The position numbers and the translations under genes were made by a program. The notes under the pieces are model-generated. The model was not told where the DNA came from. It did no database searches and saw nothing but the letters and a program-made list of their open reading frames with translations. Positions 1 through 8,301 of a DNA stretch of 40,322 bases are shown piece after piece (the stretch's first letter is position 1; each line of letters begins with the position of its first letter). The DNA comes from Desulfuromonadales bacterium (lineage in GTDB: Bacteria; Desulfobacterota; Desulfuromonadia; Desulfuromonadales; JAHYIW01). Location of the stretch: positions 1 through 40,322 of the forward strand of contig JARGFI010000025.1 of the NCBI GenBank assembly GCA_029210745.1, given 5' to 3'.

Positions 1-160
1 CCTTTCCAGCACTGGATTTTTTGGTCGAAACCCATACTGCCCGATTTGAGGACGGGATGCTCTTATTTTTTCACTAATCGGGTAGCTGCTCAGGCCTCTA
101 TGTCCTGAAATCTACCCACAGATTCTGCGGAAGAACCAGATTTTGACCGACAGATCATCT

Positions 161-1006
161 TCAATCGGTCGTTGCTGCCTTGATCTGTCCGACAATGTGT
201 CCCGGAATCACCAGGCCCAACTGAATCAGATAGCGGGTGCCGAGATCGACGGGAAAGGCATTCGCCAACGTTCCGCCGAGGTACGTCCCGTAAGCGGGAT
301 AAAGCGTGCGGTAGGCGGACTTTTCGTCAGCCAGTTGTTCCTTGTCGCGCAGGTAGCCGACAGCGTCGCCGGTGGCCTGCGCTTCATGCCAGAGGGCGAC
401 ACCGGGGAGGGCGTAGATCGCTGAATAAAGCCCCTTGCGCGCCCGATTGAAAAGATCCTTGGCGTGCCCTCCTTCGTGGATGGCAATGACCGGGAGATCG
501 GAATAGATGCTGATGGTGTTGGTATAGGGGTTATAGCTGTCCCCGCCGAAAACCCGCCCAGGGAAGATCGTGTACATCGATGTCGTCAGTACCCCGAGGG
601 TGGCGCGCCAGAAGATATGCATCGAACGGTTTTTAAACAGCCGTCGCCATTCCGCGCCAGGGGCGTATTGATTGATGCGTACCTTGACGTTTTGTAAATC
701 ATTCTCCTGTAGATACGTTTCCAGTGCAGCTGCGGTTTCGGGCGCAATGTTGTGGTTGCCGACCCGCCAGTTGAAGAGAATCAACTTCGATGGCAATGAA
801 TAAATATTGCCGAGAACATCGAGCACAATATTTGGCCGACCGGTTTCAATCTGTGGTGTGTCGCGCCAGACCGGCAGGTTGCGTTCGGTCTGAAGCCCCC
901 CGTACTGGTAGGGAACCTTGGCACAGCCGCCGAACAGCAGGGCGATGGTTGCCAGGAGGAACAGCGTAGAGCGCAGCCGGTTCGCGATGGGGGTGAAATG
1001 AATCAT
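161..1006 (-). CDS. Putative HExxH zinc-peptidase-like lipoprotein
   Basis: 281 aa. The N-terminus has a hydrophobic segment (about residues 13-27) ending in a lipobox-like LFGGC with Cys28, so the protein is probably a lipoprotein facing the periplasm. Residues 177-181 read HEGGH, a HExxH zinc-binding/catalytic motif, and a second His-Glu pair (H207-E208, in WHEAQATGDA) follows about 26 residues later, a plausible place for the third ligand. Hydrophobic stretches near residues 136-148 and 245-270 may pack around the site. The start ATG has an AGGAG box just upstream (reverse complement of 1007-1016). I do not recognise a named family; metallopeptidase is inferred from the motif spacing only. 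It is divergent from the gene at 1192. Confidence 0.72.
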   Translation of the reverse strand: MIHFTPIANRLRSTLFLLATIALLFGGCAKVPYQYGGLQTERNLPVWRDTPQIETGRPNIVLDVLGNIYSLPSKLILFNWRVGNHNIAPETAAALETYLQENDLQNVKVRINQYAPGAEWRRLFKNRSMHIFWRATLGVLTTSMYTIFPGRVFGGDSYNPYTNTISIYSDLPVIAIHEGGHAKDLFNRARKGLYSAIYALPGVALWHEAQATGDAVGYLRDKEQLADEKSAYRTLYPAYGTYLGGTLANAFPVDLGTRYLIQLGLVIPGHIVGQIKAATTD

Positions 1007-1108
1007 GGTGATCTCCTGTAACCGTTTGGCGTAATCGCAGTCACTATATCAGGGGGGGCACTGCGTCGGCAATAAATTTGCCAACATAAATTTGGGATCA
1101 GGTGTGAC

Positions 1109-1136
1109 TTGAAATTCTGATCGCACGGGCTACATT
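1109..1136 (+). promoter_or_regulatory. Candidate sigma-70 promoter for the 1192 gene
   Basis: TTGAAA at 1109-1114, a 16-nt spacer, then TACATT at 1131-1136. Transcription would begin near 1143, downstream of the alternative ATG at 1138, which supports ATG 1192 as the translation start. Confidence 0.4.
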
Positions 1137-1191
1137 TATGCAGGGAGCGATACAGACATTAATTGGATACACAAAAACGGGGAGTGTGGTG

Positions 1192-1761
1192 ATGAAAAAA
1201 AATATCTGTCGATTTATCCTCTTTGGTCTCGTCATGCTGGTGGCCGTTCCGGTCGTTGCGGGTGAGATTGTCTACAATAAGTACAACCTGCACGTTTACG
1301 AGCATACTGATCGTAACGGCACTGTTTACAAGGCGAACTACAGCGGCTTTGTCGATCCTCCGGCGGCGGCGAATCATTTTATCGTTCCCCCCGGCACCGC
1401 CATGACAGTTGGTAAGTGGCGCCAGGGGTTCACCTTGACCCGAAAAAAAGACGGAATGTTGATTTACTATGAATTCAACTCGCGCAATATGAAGATACCG
1501 CTTGATGAATATATTTCGCTGGTGACTTCAGCAAAGCCCGAAACGCTCAAGGGATTGAACAAGACCGATCAGAAGGGGATCAAATCCGGCAAGGCGTTGC
1601 CTGGAATGACTCGCAACGGCGTGCTGACCGCCCTTGGTTATCCGGCAAAACACAAAACACCGTCACTTGATGAGAAAAAATGGACCTACTGGCAGGATCG
1701 CTGGCGAAAGCTGGTGGTTGAGTTCGGTGGTGACGGCAAGGTTGCAAGGGTGATTGAATAG
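1192..1761 (+). CDS. Small secreted protein with SmpA/BamE-like C-terminus
   Basis: 189 aa from ATG 1192, which follows GGGGAG at good spacing; an in-frame ATG at 1138 lies before the predicted transcription start and would put 18 odd residues ahead of the signal peptide. MKKNICRF plus a hydrophobic run to about residue 23 (VVAGE) is a signal peptide. The first half could be a small beta domain. The last 55 residues (KALPGMTRNGVLTALGYP, then a WTYWQ segment and a closing VEFGGDGKVARV) resemble the SmpA/BamE fold, in which a 'G-M-x-x-x-V' helix is followed by strands. Function is unknown; periplasmic or outer-membrane location is inferred. It lies about 50 nt before fabG in the same direction and may share its transcript. 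Confidence 0.7.
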   Translation: MKKNICRFILFGLVMLVAVPVVAGEIVYNKYNLHVYEHTDRNGTVYKANYSGFVDPPAAANHFIVPPGTAMTVGKWRQGFTLTRKKDGMLIYYEFNSRNMKIPLDEYISLVTSAKPETLKGLNKTDQKGIKSGKALPGMTRNGVLTALGYPAKHKTPSLDEKKWTYWQDRWRKLVVEFGGDGKVARVIE

Positions 1762-1811
1762 TATTATGATCCTTCCGGCTCACACTATTTGCAACGGGAG
1801 GACATGATCCG

Positions 1812-2543
1812 ATGGACGAAAACAAGATCGCTCTGGTGACCGGTGCCAGCAAAGGGATCGGCGCAGCGATAGCGATAGAACTGGCGAGTGAGGGGTACGA
1901 TATCTGGCTTAATTATCGCAGTGACCATGGCGGAGCGGAACAGGTGGCTGACGAGATTGAAGCGCTGGGGTGCCAGTGTACGCTGGTGCCGTTCGATGTC
2001 GCTGACGGCAAGGCGGCGAAGACCGCGCTCGAACCGCTTCTGGACGAAGCGACACCGTTCGCTTTGATCAATAATGCTGGGTTCAACCAGGACATGCTGA
2101 TGGTATGGATGGGGAACGCCGAATGGAACGGGGTCCTCGATGTCCATCTCGGCGGGTTTTTTAATGTGACCAAGCCGGTTTTAACGGAAATGCTCAAGAA
2201 AAAACGTGGCCGGATTATCAATATCGTCTCGACGTCGGGACAGACCGGCATGGCCGGGCAGGTCAATTATTCTGCGGCCAAGGCCGGGCTGATCGGTGCG
2301 ACCCGTTCTTTGGCCGCCGAGGTTGCCAAACGCAAGGTGCTTGTCAATGCGGTGTCGCCCGGTTTTATAGAAACCGAGATGATCGCCAACCTGCCGAAAG
2401 ACCAGATTATCCGCCATATTCCGCTCGGGCGCGTCGGCACTGCCGCCGAGGTCTCCGGAATGGTCGCCTTTCTCTGCTCTGATAAAGCCACCTACATTAC
2501 CGGTCAGGTGATCTCGATTAATGGCGGAAGTTTTATGGGCTGA
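1812..2543 (+). CDS. fabG: 3-oxoacyl-ACP reductase (FabG family SDR)
   Basis: 243 aa, a typical length for FabG. It reduces 3-ketoacyl-ACP with NADPH in fatty-acid elongation. Visible motifs: TGASKGIG at 10-17 (cofactor loop), NNAG at 87-90, the catalytic set S140, Y153 and K157 (YSAAK), VSPGFIETEM around 181-190, and the closing ITGQVISINGGSFMG typical of FabG. The start ATG follows GGGAGGACATG; the ATG at 1804 is in another frame. No fab or acp genes are adjacent, so this may be a second FabG-type reductase (for example for polyketide, PHA or other acyl chains) rather than the housekeeping copy. Confidence 0.85.
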   Translation: MDENKIALVTGASKGIGAAIAIELASEGYDIWLNYRSDHGGAEQVADEIEALGCQCTLVPFDVADGKAAKTALEPLLDEATPFALINNAGFNQDMLMVWMGNAEWNGVLDVHLGGFFNVTKPVLTEMLKKKRGRIINIVSTSGQTGMAGQVNYSAAKAGLIGATRSLAAEVAKRKVLVNAVSPGFIETEMIANLPKDQIIRHIPLGRVGTAAEVSGMVAFLCSDKATYITGQVISINGGSFMG

Positions 2544-2692
2544 AGATCTTTTTGAGTGACGGGCTCTTTGTTGATCGCGCTTTTTCCTGCTGGTGGTATG
2601 CTGGTAGCAACCACCGTTTTCGACGCGCGCGAGTGGGGGCTGATTACTTCTGGCCAGGGATGGTTGACGCGTGAATTGAAAGGTTTCCAGCG

Positions 2693-2983
2693 ATGGCATC
2701 AGTGAAGCGGTTCCTCATCTTTGCAGCTTTTGTCGGGTCGATCTGGTTTGTGCATTCAATCAACCCGACCTTCGACGATCATATGGACAGAATTCAACCG
2801 GAGGGCATGACTCAGCAGATAAATTGGGATGATTTGATCTACACAGATCTGTATTTTTTGTCGTTCACCAAGAGCTATCAGAAACAATCAATGGTGAGTT
2901 TTGGCTTATGCCGCTATGTGAACGTGGTGGATGATGAGTGGGCGCAGAGGAATGTATTGCCGGAAGAGGACCCATTTCGGTAA
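2693..2983 (+). CDS. Small membrane-anchored hypothetical protein
   Basis: 96 aa. One N-terminal hydrophobic segment (about residues 6-23, RFLIFAAFVGSIWFVHSI) followed by NPTFDDHMDRI and a polar C-terminal half. A short protein of the form 'TM-NP-x-x-x-D/H' resembles DUF4359-type proteins, but this is a weak impression. A GAAAGG box lies about 9 nt before the ATG. It converges on the cyclase gene, with stops about 50 nt apart. No function can be given. Confidence 0.5.
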   Translation: MASVKRFLIFAAFVGSIWFVHSINPTFDDHMDRIQPEGMTQQINWDDLIYTDLYFLSFTKSYQKQSMVSFGLCRYVNVVDDEWAQRNVLPEEDPFR

Positions 2984-3034
2984 GCATAAAAGCTGCCATT
3001 TTTCTGGTCAGGATCTTTGTCTCTTCGCCGGTAG

Positions 3035-5116
3035 TTATTTTGATTTCAGGGTATAAACCCCGTCCCAATCCCCATCCGGGGGGCGGGAGATAAACGCCTC
3101 ACAACGTAATTTGAAGATTTCGGCAGGACGGTCACCGTCGCTTGCGAGGCGGGTAAAGGATGCTCCGGCAGCGTTGAAGTCGCGAGCAAAGTAACGGTCG
3201 AGGGCCTGGTTGAAGTGGTCGGCGATCATCCGGTTTTCCACACAATCGGCCATCACCTCATAAATCTCCACCGGGATATTCTTCCCTTTGACCCGTACCC
3301 GATCAAGCATTCGCAGCACAAAATCCCCGGTCAGTTGTTCTTTGGTCGCTGCGCTGATCACCACGCGCGAGTGGTAGGTTTTGCATAATCCCTCCAGCCG
3401 TGATGCGAGGTTGACCGCGTCACCGATAGCGGTGTATTCAAATCGTGCTTTTGATCCCATATTGCCGACAATACATCTGCCGGTGTTGACTCCGACCCCG
3501 ACATCAACCGGGGGGAAGCCCTGTTCCCTGAATCCGCGATTGATATCGGTCAGCGCGGCGACCAGTTCCAGTGCCGAGCGCACGGCCCGGTCAGCATGAT
3601 CAGGAACATCCAGAGGGGCATTGAAAAGCGCCATCATCGCATCACCGATATATTTGTCGAGCAACCCCTTGTTCTGCATGATCACCTGTGTCATCGGATC
3701 GTGAATCTGGGTCAGCATCTTGACCAGTTCCGTCGGGGTGACCTGCTCCGACAAGGAGGTGAAGCCGCGAATATCGGAGAAAAGGATGGAAATTTCCCGT
3801 TCCTCACCGCCGAGTTCCAGCTTGTCCGGATGGTTGATGATTTCGCCGACGACCTCAGGGGAAACATACGAAGTGAACGCGCGTTTCAGTTCTCCGGCGC
3901 GCACTTCGGTGCGCACAAAGGCGCTGATTTCGAGGACGACAATCAGCAGCAGGGCGGGGAAAAGAGCGTAAAATTCGCGCTGCCACAGATTGCCGATCAA
4001 CAGTGACAGGTTGGAGATGATCAGCACGGTGCCAAGGAGAGTCGTGTAGAGCGCCAGTCGCATGGCGAGGGAGCGGTGCAGACTAACAGCGAGGGAGAGC
4101 AACAGGGCGACAGCAATCAGTGCCGCGTCGAGTAGCGGCGAGTTATGCAGCATTTCGTTGAGCATCAGGTTTGACAGCGCCACATAGTGCAGCCAGACTC
4201 CCGGGGTCACCGGATCGACCGGGGTCGGGCGCATGTCGAAGACACCAATTTCAGTGACCCCGACCAGCACGATCTTGTTACGGAAGAACTCCGGTTTGAC
4301 CGTACCGTTGTACACCTCCAGCGCCGGGATAAAAACACTCTGGTCAGGTCGGTAATAGTTGAGACGGAAATAGTTGTCGCGTTGCAAGGTGATATCACCG
4401 AGGCCGAACTCGGCGACGCCGTGTCGATCGAGCACAATGCGTGCGGCCTGATTGTGTTTAAAACGCAACAACTGCACTGCCAGAGGCGGGAAAACATATC
4501 CCTCGTGAATAAAAGCGAGGGGGTAGCGCCGGTAGAGTCCGTCCGGGTCCGGTTCGCTGTTGAAGTAGGCGGCGGTCAGAAAGGCATCGGAAATAACCGG
4601 AATGTTGATTTCTGCGTAGGGAAAATCCTTGATGCCGATGATGCTGTCATGTACTTCCGGTTCGAGGTAGGCGTAATCCTGTAGAATATCGAGATCCGCC
4701 GCGTCGGTTTGTTTGCTGGCTTCGTTGCGAAAGAAGAAACCACCGACGATATTTTCGTTCCCGGCAATCTTTTCCGCGAGATACCCGTCGTGCGCTGCGT
4801 CGGTTGGTTCGGAGAAGACGATATCGAGTCCGACCAGATCAGCTTCTTGCAGCCTGGCGAGCAGATCACCGATCACGCGCCGATCCCAGGGCCAACGACC
4901 GAGCTGGTTGACGCTGCGTTCATCGACGGTGACGATGACGATATCTTTGCTCCCCTCCGGTTCCTGCCCGATCATTCCCCGGACACCGAACTTGAGGTCT
5001 TCAAACTGGAGCGCGAATTTGTTGACACCGTCAAAATCGACAGTATAGAGCAGAAACGCCAGCAGGGCGACCACGACCAGACCCAGAACACGATAGTGGA
5101 AAAAGATGGTACGCAT
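3035..5116 (-). CDS. CHASE2-domain adenylate/guanylate cyclase
   Basis: 693 aa. One TM (about 9-25), an extracytoplasmic CHASE2 sensor (about 30-320, including VTVDERSVNQLGRWPWDR and the GLDIVFSEP segment), three closely spaced TMs (about 327-400), then a class III nucleotide cyclase domain (about 440-610). Catalytic features are intact: FSDIRGFTS at 446-454 with metal Asp448, GDAMMALFNAP with the second metal Asp492, and IGDAVNLASRLE at 564-575. A C-terminal TPR-like tail follows. CHASE2 cyclases make cAMP (sometimes cGMP) in response to an extracellular cue; the cue is unknown. A GGGAGG box lies before the ATG. Single gene, divergent from the transpeptidase at 5300. Confidence 0.9.
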   Translation of the reverse strand: MRTIFFHYRVLGLVVVALLAFLLYTVDFDGVNKFALQFEDLKFGVRGMIGQEPEGSKDIVIVTVDERSVNQLGRWPWDRRVIGDLLARLQEADLVGLDIVFSEPTDAAHDGYLAEKIAGNENIVGGFFFRNEASKQTDAADLDILQDYAYLEPEVHDSIIGIKDFPYAEINIPVISDAFLTAAYFNSEPDPDGLYRRYPLAFIHEGYVFPPLAVQLLRFKHNQAARIVLDRHGVAEFGLGDITLQRDNYFRLNYYRPDQSVFIPALEVYNGTVKPEFFRNKIVLVGVTEIGVFDMRPTPVDPVTPGVWLHYVALSNLMLNEMLHNSPLLDAALIAVALLLSLAVSLHRSLAMRLALYTTLLGTVLIISNLSLLIGNLWQREFYALFPALLLIVVLEISAFVRTEVRAGELKRAFTSYVSPEVVGEIINHPDKLELGGEEREISILFSDIRGFTSLSEQVTPTELVKMLTQIHDPMTQVIMQNKGLLDKYIGDAMMALFNAPLDVPDHADRAVRSALELVAALTDINRGFREQGFPPVDVGVGVNTGRCIVGNMGSKARFEYTAIGDAVNLASRLEGLCKTYHSRVVISAATKEQLTGDFVLRMLDRVRVKGKNIPVEIYEVMADCVENRMIADHFNQALDRYFARDFNAAGASFTRLASDGDRPAEIFKLRCEAFISRPPDGDWDGVYTLKSK

Positions 5117-5299
5117 GACGCCTCCCGGACAGAACCCGATTTAAGGGATCAATCTTACCTGATCGATAACCGGTCGCCAAGGAAATCCTTTTCAAGTCGG
5201 AAGAAGGTGGGTAGAATAGCCCCGGCTACGCGTTGTCGATGGCAGATATTGCCTGTGATCTTGTAAGCTGTCATTCTTTTTGACCATGAAAAGAGGCCT

Positions 5300-5986
5300 G
5301 TGACTTTAGCAATGAAATACAATCTTTTCGATCTGGGGGCGGGGCTGCTGGTTGGGCTGTTGTTGCTGCTGGTTCTGAAAGGGGCATTTGAATTGCCGCC
5401 GCCCGAGCCGACGGGGCCACCGGCGCCGCCGCTGAGTGACGAACCGACTGCGGAACCGATTGCGGAACCGACTGCAGAGCCGGGACGTGTGCTCCCCCCC
5501 CCTGAAAAACCCTCGCCACTCATCAAAAACGCCCGGTTGCTGATCCGCAAGAAGGAGCGTCGTCTCGACCTCTTCGCCGGAGACGATTTGGTTAAAAGTT
5601 GTGCCATTGGCCTGGGGTTTGAGCCGACTGGCGATAAAAAGGAGCGCGGCGACGGTCGCACTCCGGAAGGGGTGTTTTACGTCTTCACGAAAAATCCCCA
5701 AAGTTCCTACTACCTGTCCCTGGGGATCAGTTATCCCGGCGGTGAAGATGCCGGGCGCGGGTTGGTGGCCGGTTTGATCGATTTCGATGAGTACGATGCC
5801 ATTATCAAGGCGCAGCACGAACGCCGTCCACCACCGATGAACACCAGACTTGGCGGGGAGATCTATATCCACGGGCACGGCAGTGGCAGCGACTGGACGC
5901 TCGGTTGTATCGCCCTCAACGATGACGATGTGCGGGAGCTTTTCGAAAAAGTTCCGCTCGGCGCGGAAGTGGTGATCGAACCTTAA
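5300..5986 (+). CDS. Small membrane-anchored L,D-transpeptidase (YkuD)
   Basis: 228 aa from GTG 5300, or 224 aa from ATG 5312; AGAGG at about 5291 suits the GTG better. An N-terminal TM (about 11-29) is followed by a Pro/Glu/Thr-rich linker (about 32-72) containing three EPTAEP/EPIAEP repeats. The YkuD domain spans about 78-227, with HGHGSGSDWTLGC at 191-203: the conserved His and nucleophile Cys203. The family forms 3-3 peptidoglycan cross-links or attaches proteins to the wall; the linker probably lets the catalytic domain reach the sacculus. It is convergent with the SDR gene, with about 30 nt between stops. Confidence 0.85.
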   Translation: MTLAMKYNLFDLGAGLLVGLLLLLVLKGAFELPPPEPTGPPAPPLSDEPTAEPIAEPTAEPGRVLPPPEKPSPLIKNARLLIRKKERRLDLFAGDDLVKSCAIGLGFEPTGDKKERGDGRTPEGVFYVFTKNPQSSYYLSLGISYPGGEDAGRGLVAGLIDFDEYDAIIKAQHERRPPPMNTRLGGEIYIHGHGSGSDWTLGCIALNDDDVRELFEKVPLGAEVVIEP

Positions 5987-6017
5987 TTCTGCCCGGCTCA
6001 CCAGATGATTCGTCCGG

Positions 6018-6863
6018 TCACAGTGAAATTCCTGGCGCTCCTTCCAGAAACAAGTCAGGCAACAGCGGTTTTTCGGGATTGACCGCATAGCGCGCGAAAT
6101 CAGTTGCCCCCTCCTCACGCAGAACCTCTTCATCGATAAAGAAATTGCCGCTGCACTTCAAGCCGGGGCGAGTCAGAATTGCCTGCGCCGCATCGGCAAC
6201 GATTTCCGGAGTGCGACAGTTTTCCTTCTTGACCAGGTCACCGAGCATGGCCAGGGCCGCAGTTGCGATGACTGTGCGTGGCCACAACGCGTTGACGGCA
6301 ATTCCGGATGGGCGAAATTCTTCGGCCATACCGAGGACACACATGCTCATGCCGTACTTGCTCATGGTGTAGGCACAGTGGTTTTGAAACCAGTGTGCCT
6401 CCATATTCAAGGGGGGCGACAGATTGAGGATGTGGGGATTGCGCCCGTGGCGCAAATGCGGCAGGCAGGCGCGGCTGCAAGCGAAGGTGCCGCGTACATT
6501 GACGTTGAACATCAGGTCAAATTTTTTCATCGCGGTTGCCGGTGTCGGGGTCAGGCTGATGGCACTGGCGTTATTGATCAGGATGTCGATTCCGCCGAAA
6601 TGACGCACTGCCGCCGCTACTGCCGCTTCAATCCGGTCTTCATCACGAATATCCAGGGCCAACGGCAGGGCCTTTCCACCCAACGCTTCGATTTCCGCGG
6701 CTACACTGTGGATGTTTCCCGGCAACTGCGGGTTGTCATCAATCGATTTGGCGGCAACCACAATGCACGCTTTTTCCCGCGCCGCGCGCAGCGCGATAGC
6801 CCGCCCGATGCCGCGTGATGCGCCGGTAATAAAAAGGACTTTATCCTGCAGCGATTCAGCCAT
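6018..6863 (-). CDS. SDR oxidoreductase, HSDL2-like
   Basis: 281 aa. NAD(P)-binding TGASRGIG at 13-20, the NNAS variant of NNAG at 97-100, and the catalytic set S149, Y165 and K169 (YTMSK). The stretch DILNLSPP-like region, 'MEAHWFQNHCAYTMSKYGM' and a WPRTVIATAA segment are characteristic of hydroxysteroid-dehydrogenase-like protein 2 (HSDL2) type SDRs. The C-terminus (GNFFIDEEVLREEG) matches the same group but lacks the SCP2 domain of eukaryotic HSDL2. The substrate is unknown; lipid or short-chain acyl metabolism is plausible. No operon partners. Confidence 0.8.
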   Translation of the reverse strand: MAESLQDKVLFITGASRGIGRAIALRAAREKACIVVAAKSIDDNPQLPGNIHSVAAEIEALGGKALPLALDIRDEDRIEAAVAAAVRHFGGIDILINNASAISLTPTPATAMKKFDLMFNVNVRGTFACSRACLPHLRHGRNPHILNLSPPLNMEAHWFQNHCAYTMSKYGMSMCVLGMAEEFRPSGIAVNALWPRTVIATAALAMLGDLVKKENCRTPEIVADAAQAILTRPGLKCSGNFFIDEEVLREEGATDFARYAVNPEKPLLPDLFLEGAPGISL

Positions 6864-6951
6864 AGCAAGTCTCCCTCGGTTGATGTTTTTTCGAGTATAA
6901 CAGAATGGCGCAAGGTTTCGGCTTCGTTTGTGATTCGCTGGTTTTTTTAGG

Positions 6952-6997
6952 GACCATGTTCATATTGTCAATGCAGTCAACATGGTCAATAAAGTCC
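6952..6997. repeat. 9-bp-periodic GTCAAT repeat, left flank
   Basis: Four consecutive 9-nt units begin at 6958, 6967, 6976 and 6985: GTTCATATT, GTCAATGCA, GTCAACATG, GTCAATAAA, then GTCC. A perfect 9-bp inverted repeat overlaps it: GACCATGTT (6952-6960) and AACATGGTC (6979-6987). A matching array lies on the other side of the four-helix gene at 7806-7847. Confidence 0.7.
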
Positions 6998-7014
6998 CCA
7001 GACTCTTCGTTGTT

Positions 7015-7767
7015 CTATATCGCCTTCGTTCCCTTGCAGTCAGGGAAGGCGGAGCAGCCCCAGAAATCGCCTTTTGCCGACTTACGCTGTCGCATGGGCT
7101 TGCCGCACTGCGGGCACTTTGGTGATGGCCCGTTTTTTTGGTTTTCGCGCGCCGCTATGCGCTTGGTCATCAGCCGCTCGCTGAACCCGCCGGTTTCTTC
7201 AAAAGTTTTGCCTTGTGCTCCGATCTGACTCTTGAGCATGTTCAGTGCCCGTCCGATGATGATGAGCATGGCGTTGGCTACCACCACCGCGTCGTCGACA
7301 TCGAGCCAGCGGGCGTATTTCCGGCGTTGTTCCAGAGCGTGCCGGGCCGATTCGTGGACCATGTTATCCTTGAAGGGCGCGTTATCGAGAGAGATGGCAT
7401 TGATGGCTCTGGCCTCAGGATCATGAACCGACCACGGGAGCTGCCCGCGGTCGAGGATGAATATCTCGTAGTCGCCGCGCAACTCACTGAGACTCGCCCG
7501 GGCAACGTCGGTGAGCTTCATCTCGGTGTCCTTCGAGGTCGAGGAGCGTTCCGAACCTTCGATGATATTTTGTCGACCACTGCGCGCGGCCTGAGTCATC
7601 TGGTCGTACTGCCGCCCCCTGGGATCGTAGAACCTGGTGCCCGCCTTGCGGTAGTCGAAGGTCAGAAAACGGCGGCAGAAGCGCAGTGTGTCGAGCTGCA
7701 CGATCGTCGCCAGCGTGAAGGTGTGCAGCCGACGGAATCCTCCGTGTTTGTCAAACAGTTCAGGCAT
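7015..7767 (-). CDS. Four-helix-bundle suffix-domain protein with zinc ribbon
   Basis: 250 aa. Residues about 12-180 are mostly helical and resemble the four-helix-bundle family known from 23S rRNA intervening sequences and from Avd accessory proteins of diversity-generating retroelements (QAARSGRQNIIEGSE at 59-73 and the ASLSELRGDYEIFI helix are typical). The C-terminus has C218, C221, C238 and C244 (CPQCGKPM, then GDFWGCSAFPDC), a topoisomerase-type C4 zinc ribbon that binds single-stranded nucleic acid in its relatives. An AAGGAG box precedes the ATG. It stands alone with no reverse transcriptase or rRNA nearby, and is bracketed by GTCAAT repeat arrays, suggesting a mobile or repeat-associated cassette. 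Molecular role unknown. Confidence 0.8.
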   Translation of the reverse strand: MPELFDKHGGFRRLHTFTLATIVQLDTLRFCRRFLTFDYRKAGTRFYDPRGRQYDQMTQAARSGRQNIIEGSERSSTSKDTEMKLTDVARASLSELRGDYEIFILDRGQLPWSVHDPEARAINAISLDNAPFKDNMVHESARHALEQRRKYARWLDVDDAVVVANAMLIIIGRALNMLKSQIGAQGKTFEETGGFSERLMTKRIAARENQKNGPSPKCPQCGKPMRQRKSAKGDFWGCSAFPDCKGTKAI

Positions 7768-7805
7768 GCCGTGCTCCTTGTGTTGGGGACCGCATAGACC
7801 TCACT

Positions 7806-7847
7806 GACACCATTGTCAATCCGGTCATTCGAGTCAATAAAATATCC
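7806..7847. repeat. 9-bp-periodic GTCAAT repeat, right flank
   Basis: Units GACACCATT, GTCAATCCG, GTCATTCGA and GTCAATAAA start at 7806, 7815, 7824 and 7833, then ATATCC. This has the same period, motif and final AATAAA unit as the left-flank array, in the same orientation, so the gene between sits within divergent direct repeats. Confidence 0.7.
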
Positions 7848-8183
7848 TTCCCTCTCTCATCTCACAGCCCTCAAGACTGGTCAGTATAAAACGCTTATTT
7901 TCGGCCCAGTGCTGTATAAGACGCCGAAACAGATTTGACCGTGCCAAAACGCAAAACGCCGCACCGACTGTTTTCAACAGTGGCTGCGGCGTCGTCAAAT
8001 TATCCTCCGATCATCAATCGGATCACATCCCCCCCCCTGTGCAGAATTTAATGGAGTTTAATCTACCGCGTCTGTTCATTCAAGCTGAAACCGCTCTGGC
8101 GACTGAATAATTGTTCGGGGGGGGTGTTTTTGTGACGAATTGAAAATCGCTCATAGCTGGAAAACAGCAGGAACTACAAGGAT
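7848..8183. other. Gene-free accessory stretch
   Basis: No convincing coding sequence. It holds a loose direct repeat (CAGTATAAAACGC near 7881 and CTGTATAAGACGCC near 7912) and a strong hairpin at 7956-7992. It ends in a G-run (about 8109-8116) before the REP-like region. No promoter or RNA family recognised. Confidence 0.4.
7956..7992 (-). terminator. Strong hairpin, possible minus-strand terminator
   Basis: ACGCCGCA (7956-7963) pairs with TGCGGCGT (7985-7992), and inside it ACTGTT (7967-7972) pairs with AACAGT (7976-7981) around a 3-nt loop. Read on the minus strand it is followed by TTTTGCGTTTTGG, a terminator-like tail. No minus-strand gene lies immediately to its right, so it may instead be a leftover of the accessory region or the end of an unseen transcript. 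Confidence 0.4.
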
Positions 8184-8222
8184 ATGGAAATGGGGTCTTT
8201 GTTTAATCAAAAGTTGGGTCTA

Positions 8223-8301
8223 ATTCCCCGCAGCTTGCTGCGCGAGTTAGCAAAGGTTGTAGGCTGTTGCTACCCCGTAGCTTGCTGCGGGGTAGTTCAT
8301 T
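8223..8301. repeat. Pair of REP-like palindromes
   Basis: Two related units in the same orientation: CCCCGCAGCTTGCTGCG at 8226-8242 (right arm degenerate) and TACCCCGTAGC-TT-GCTGCGGGGTA at 8271-8294, followed by GTTCATT. The second forms an 11-bp stem with one wobble. This looks like the REP elements mobilised by RAYT/TnpA-REP (Y1) transposases in many bacteria; no transposase is in the window. The second copy ends exactly where the FadL homology begins. Confidence 0.6.

Noticed and set aside
146-171. GACCGA/TCGGTC hairpin near the start of the window
   Set aside because: A 6-bp stem with a 14-nt loop and no T tract; too weak for a terminator.
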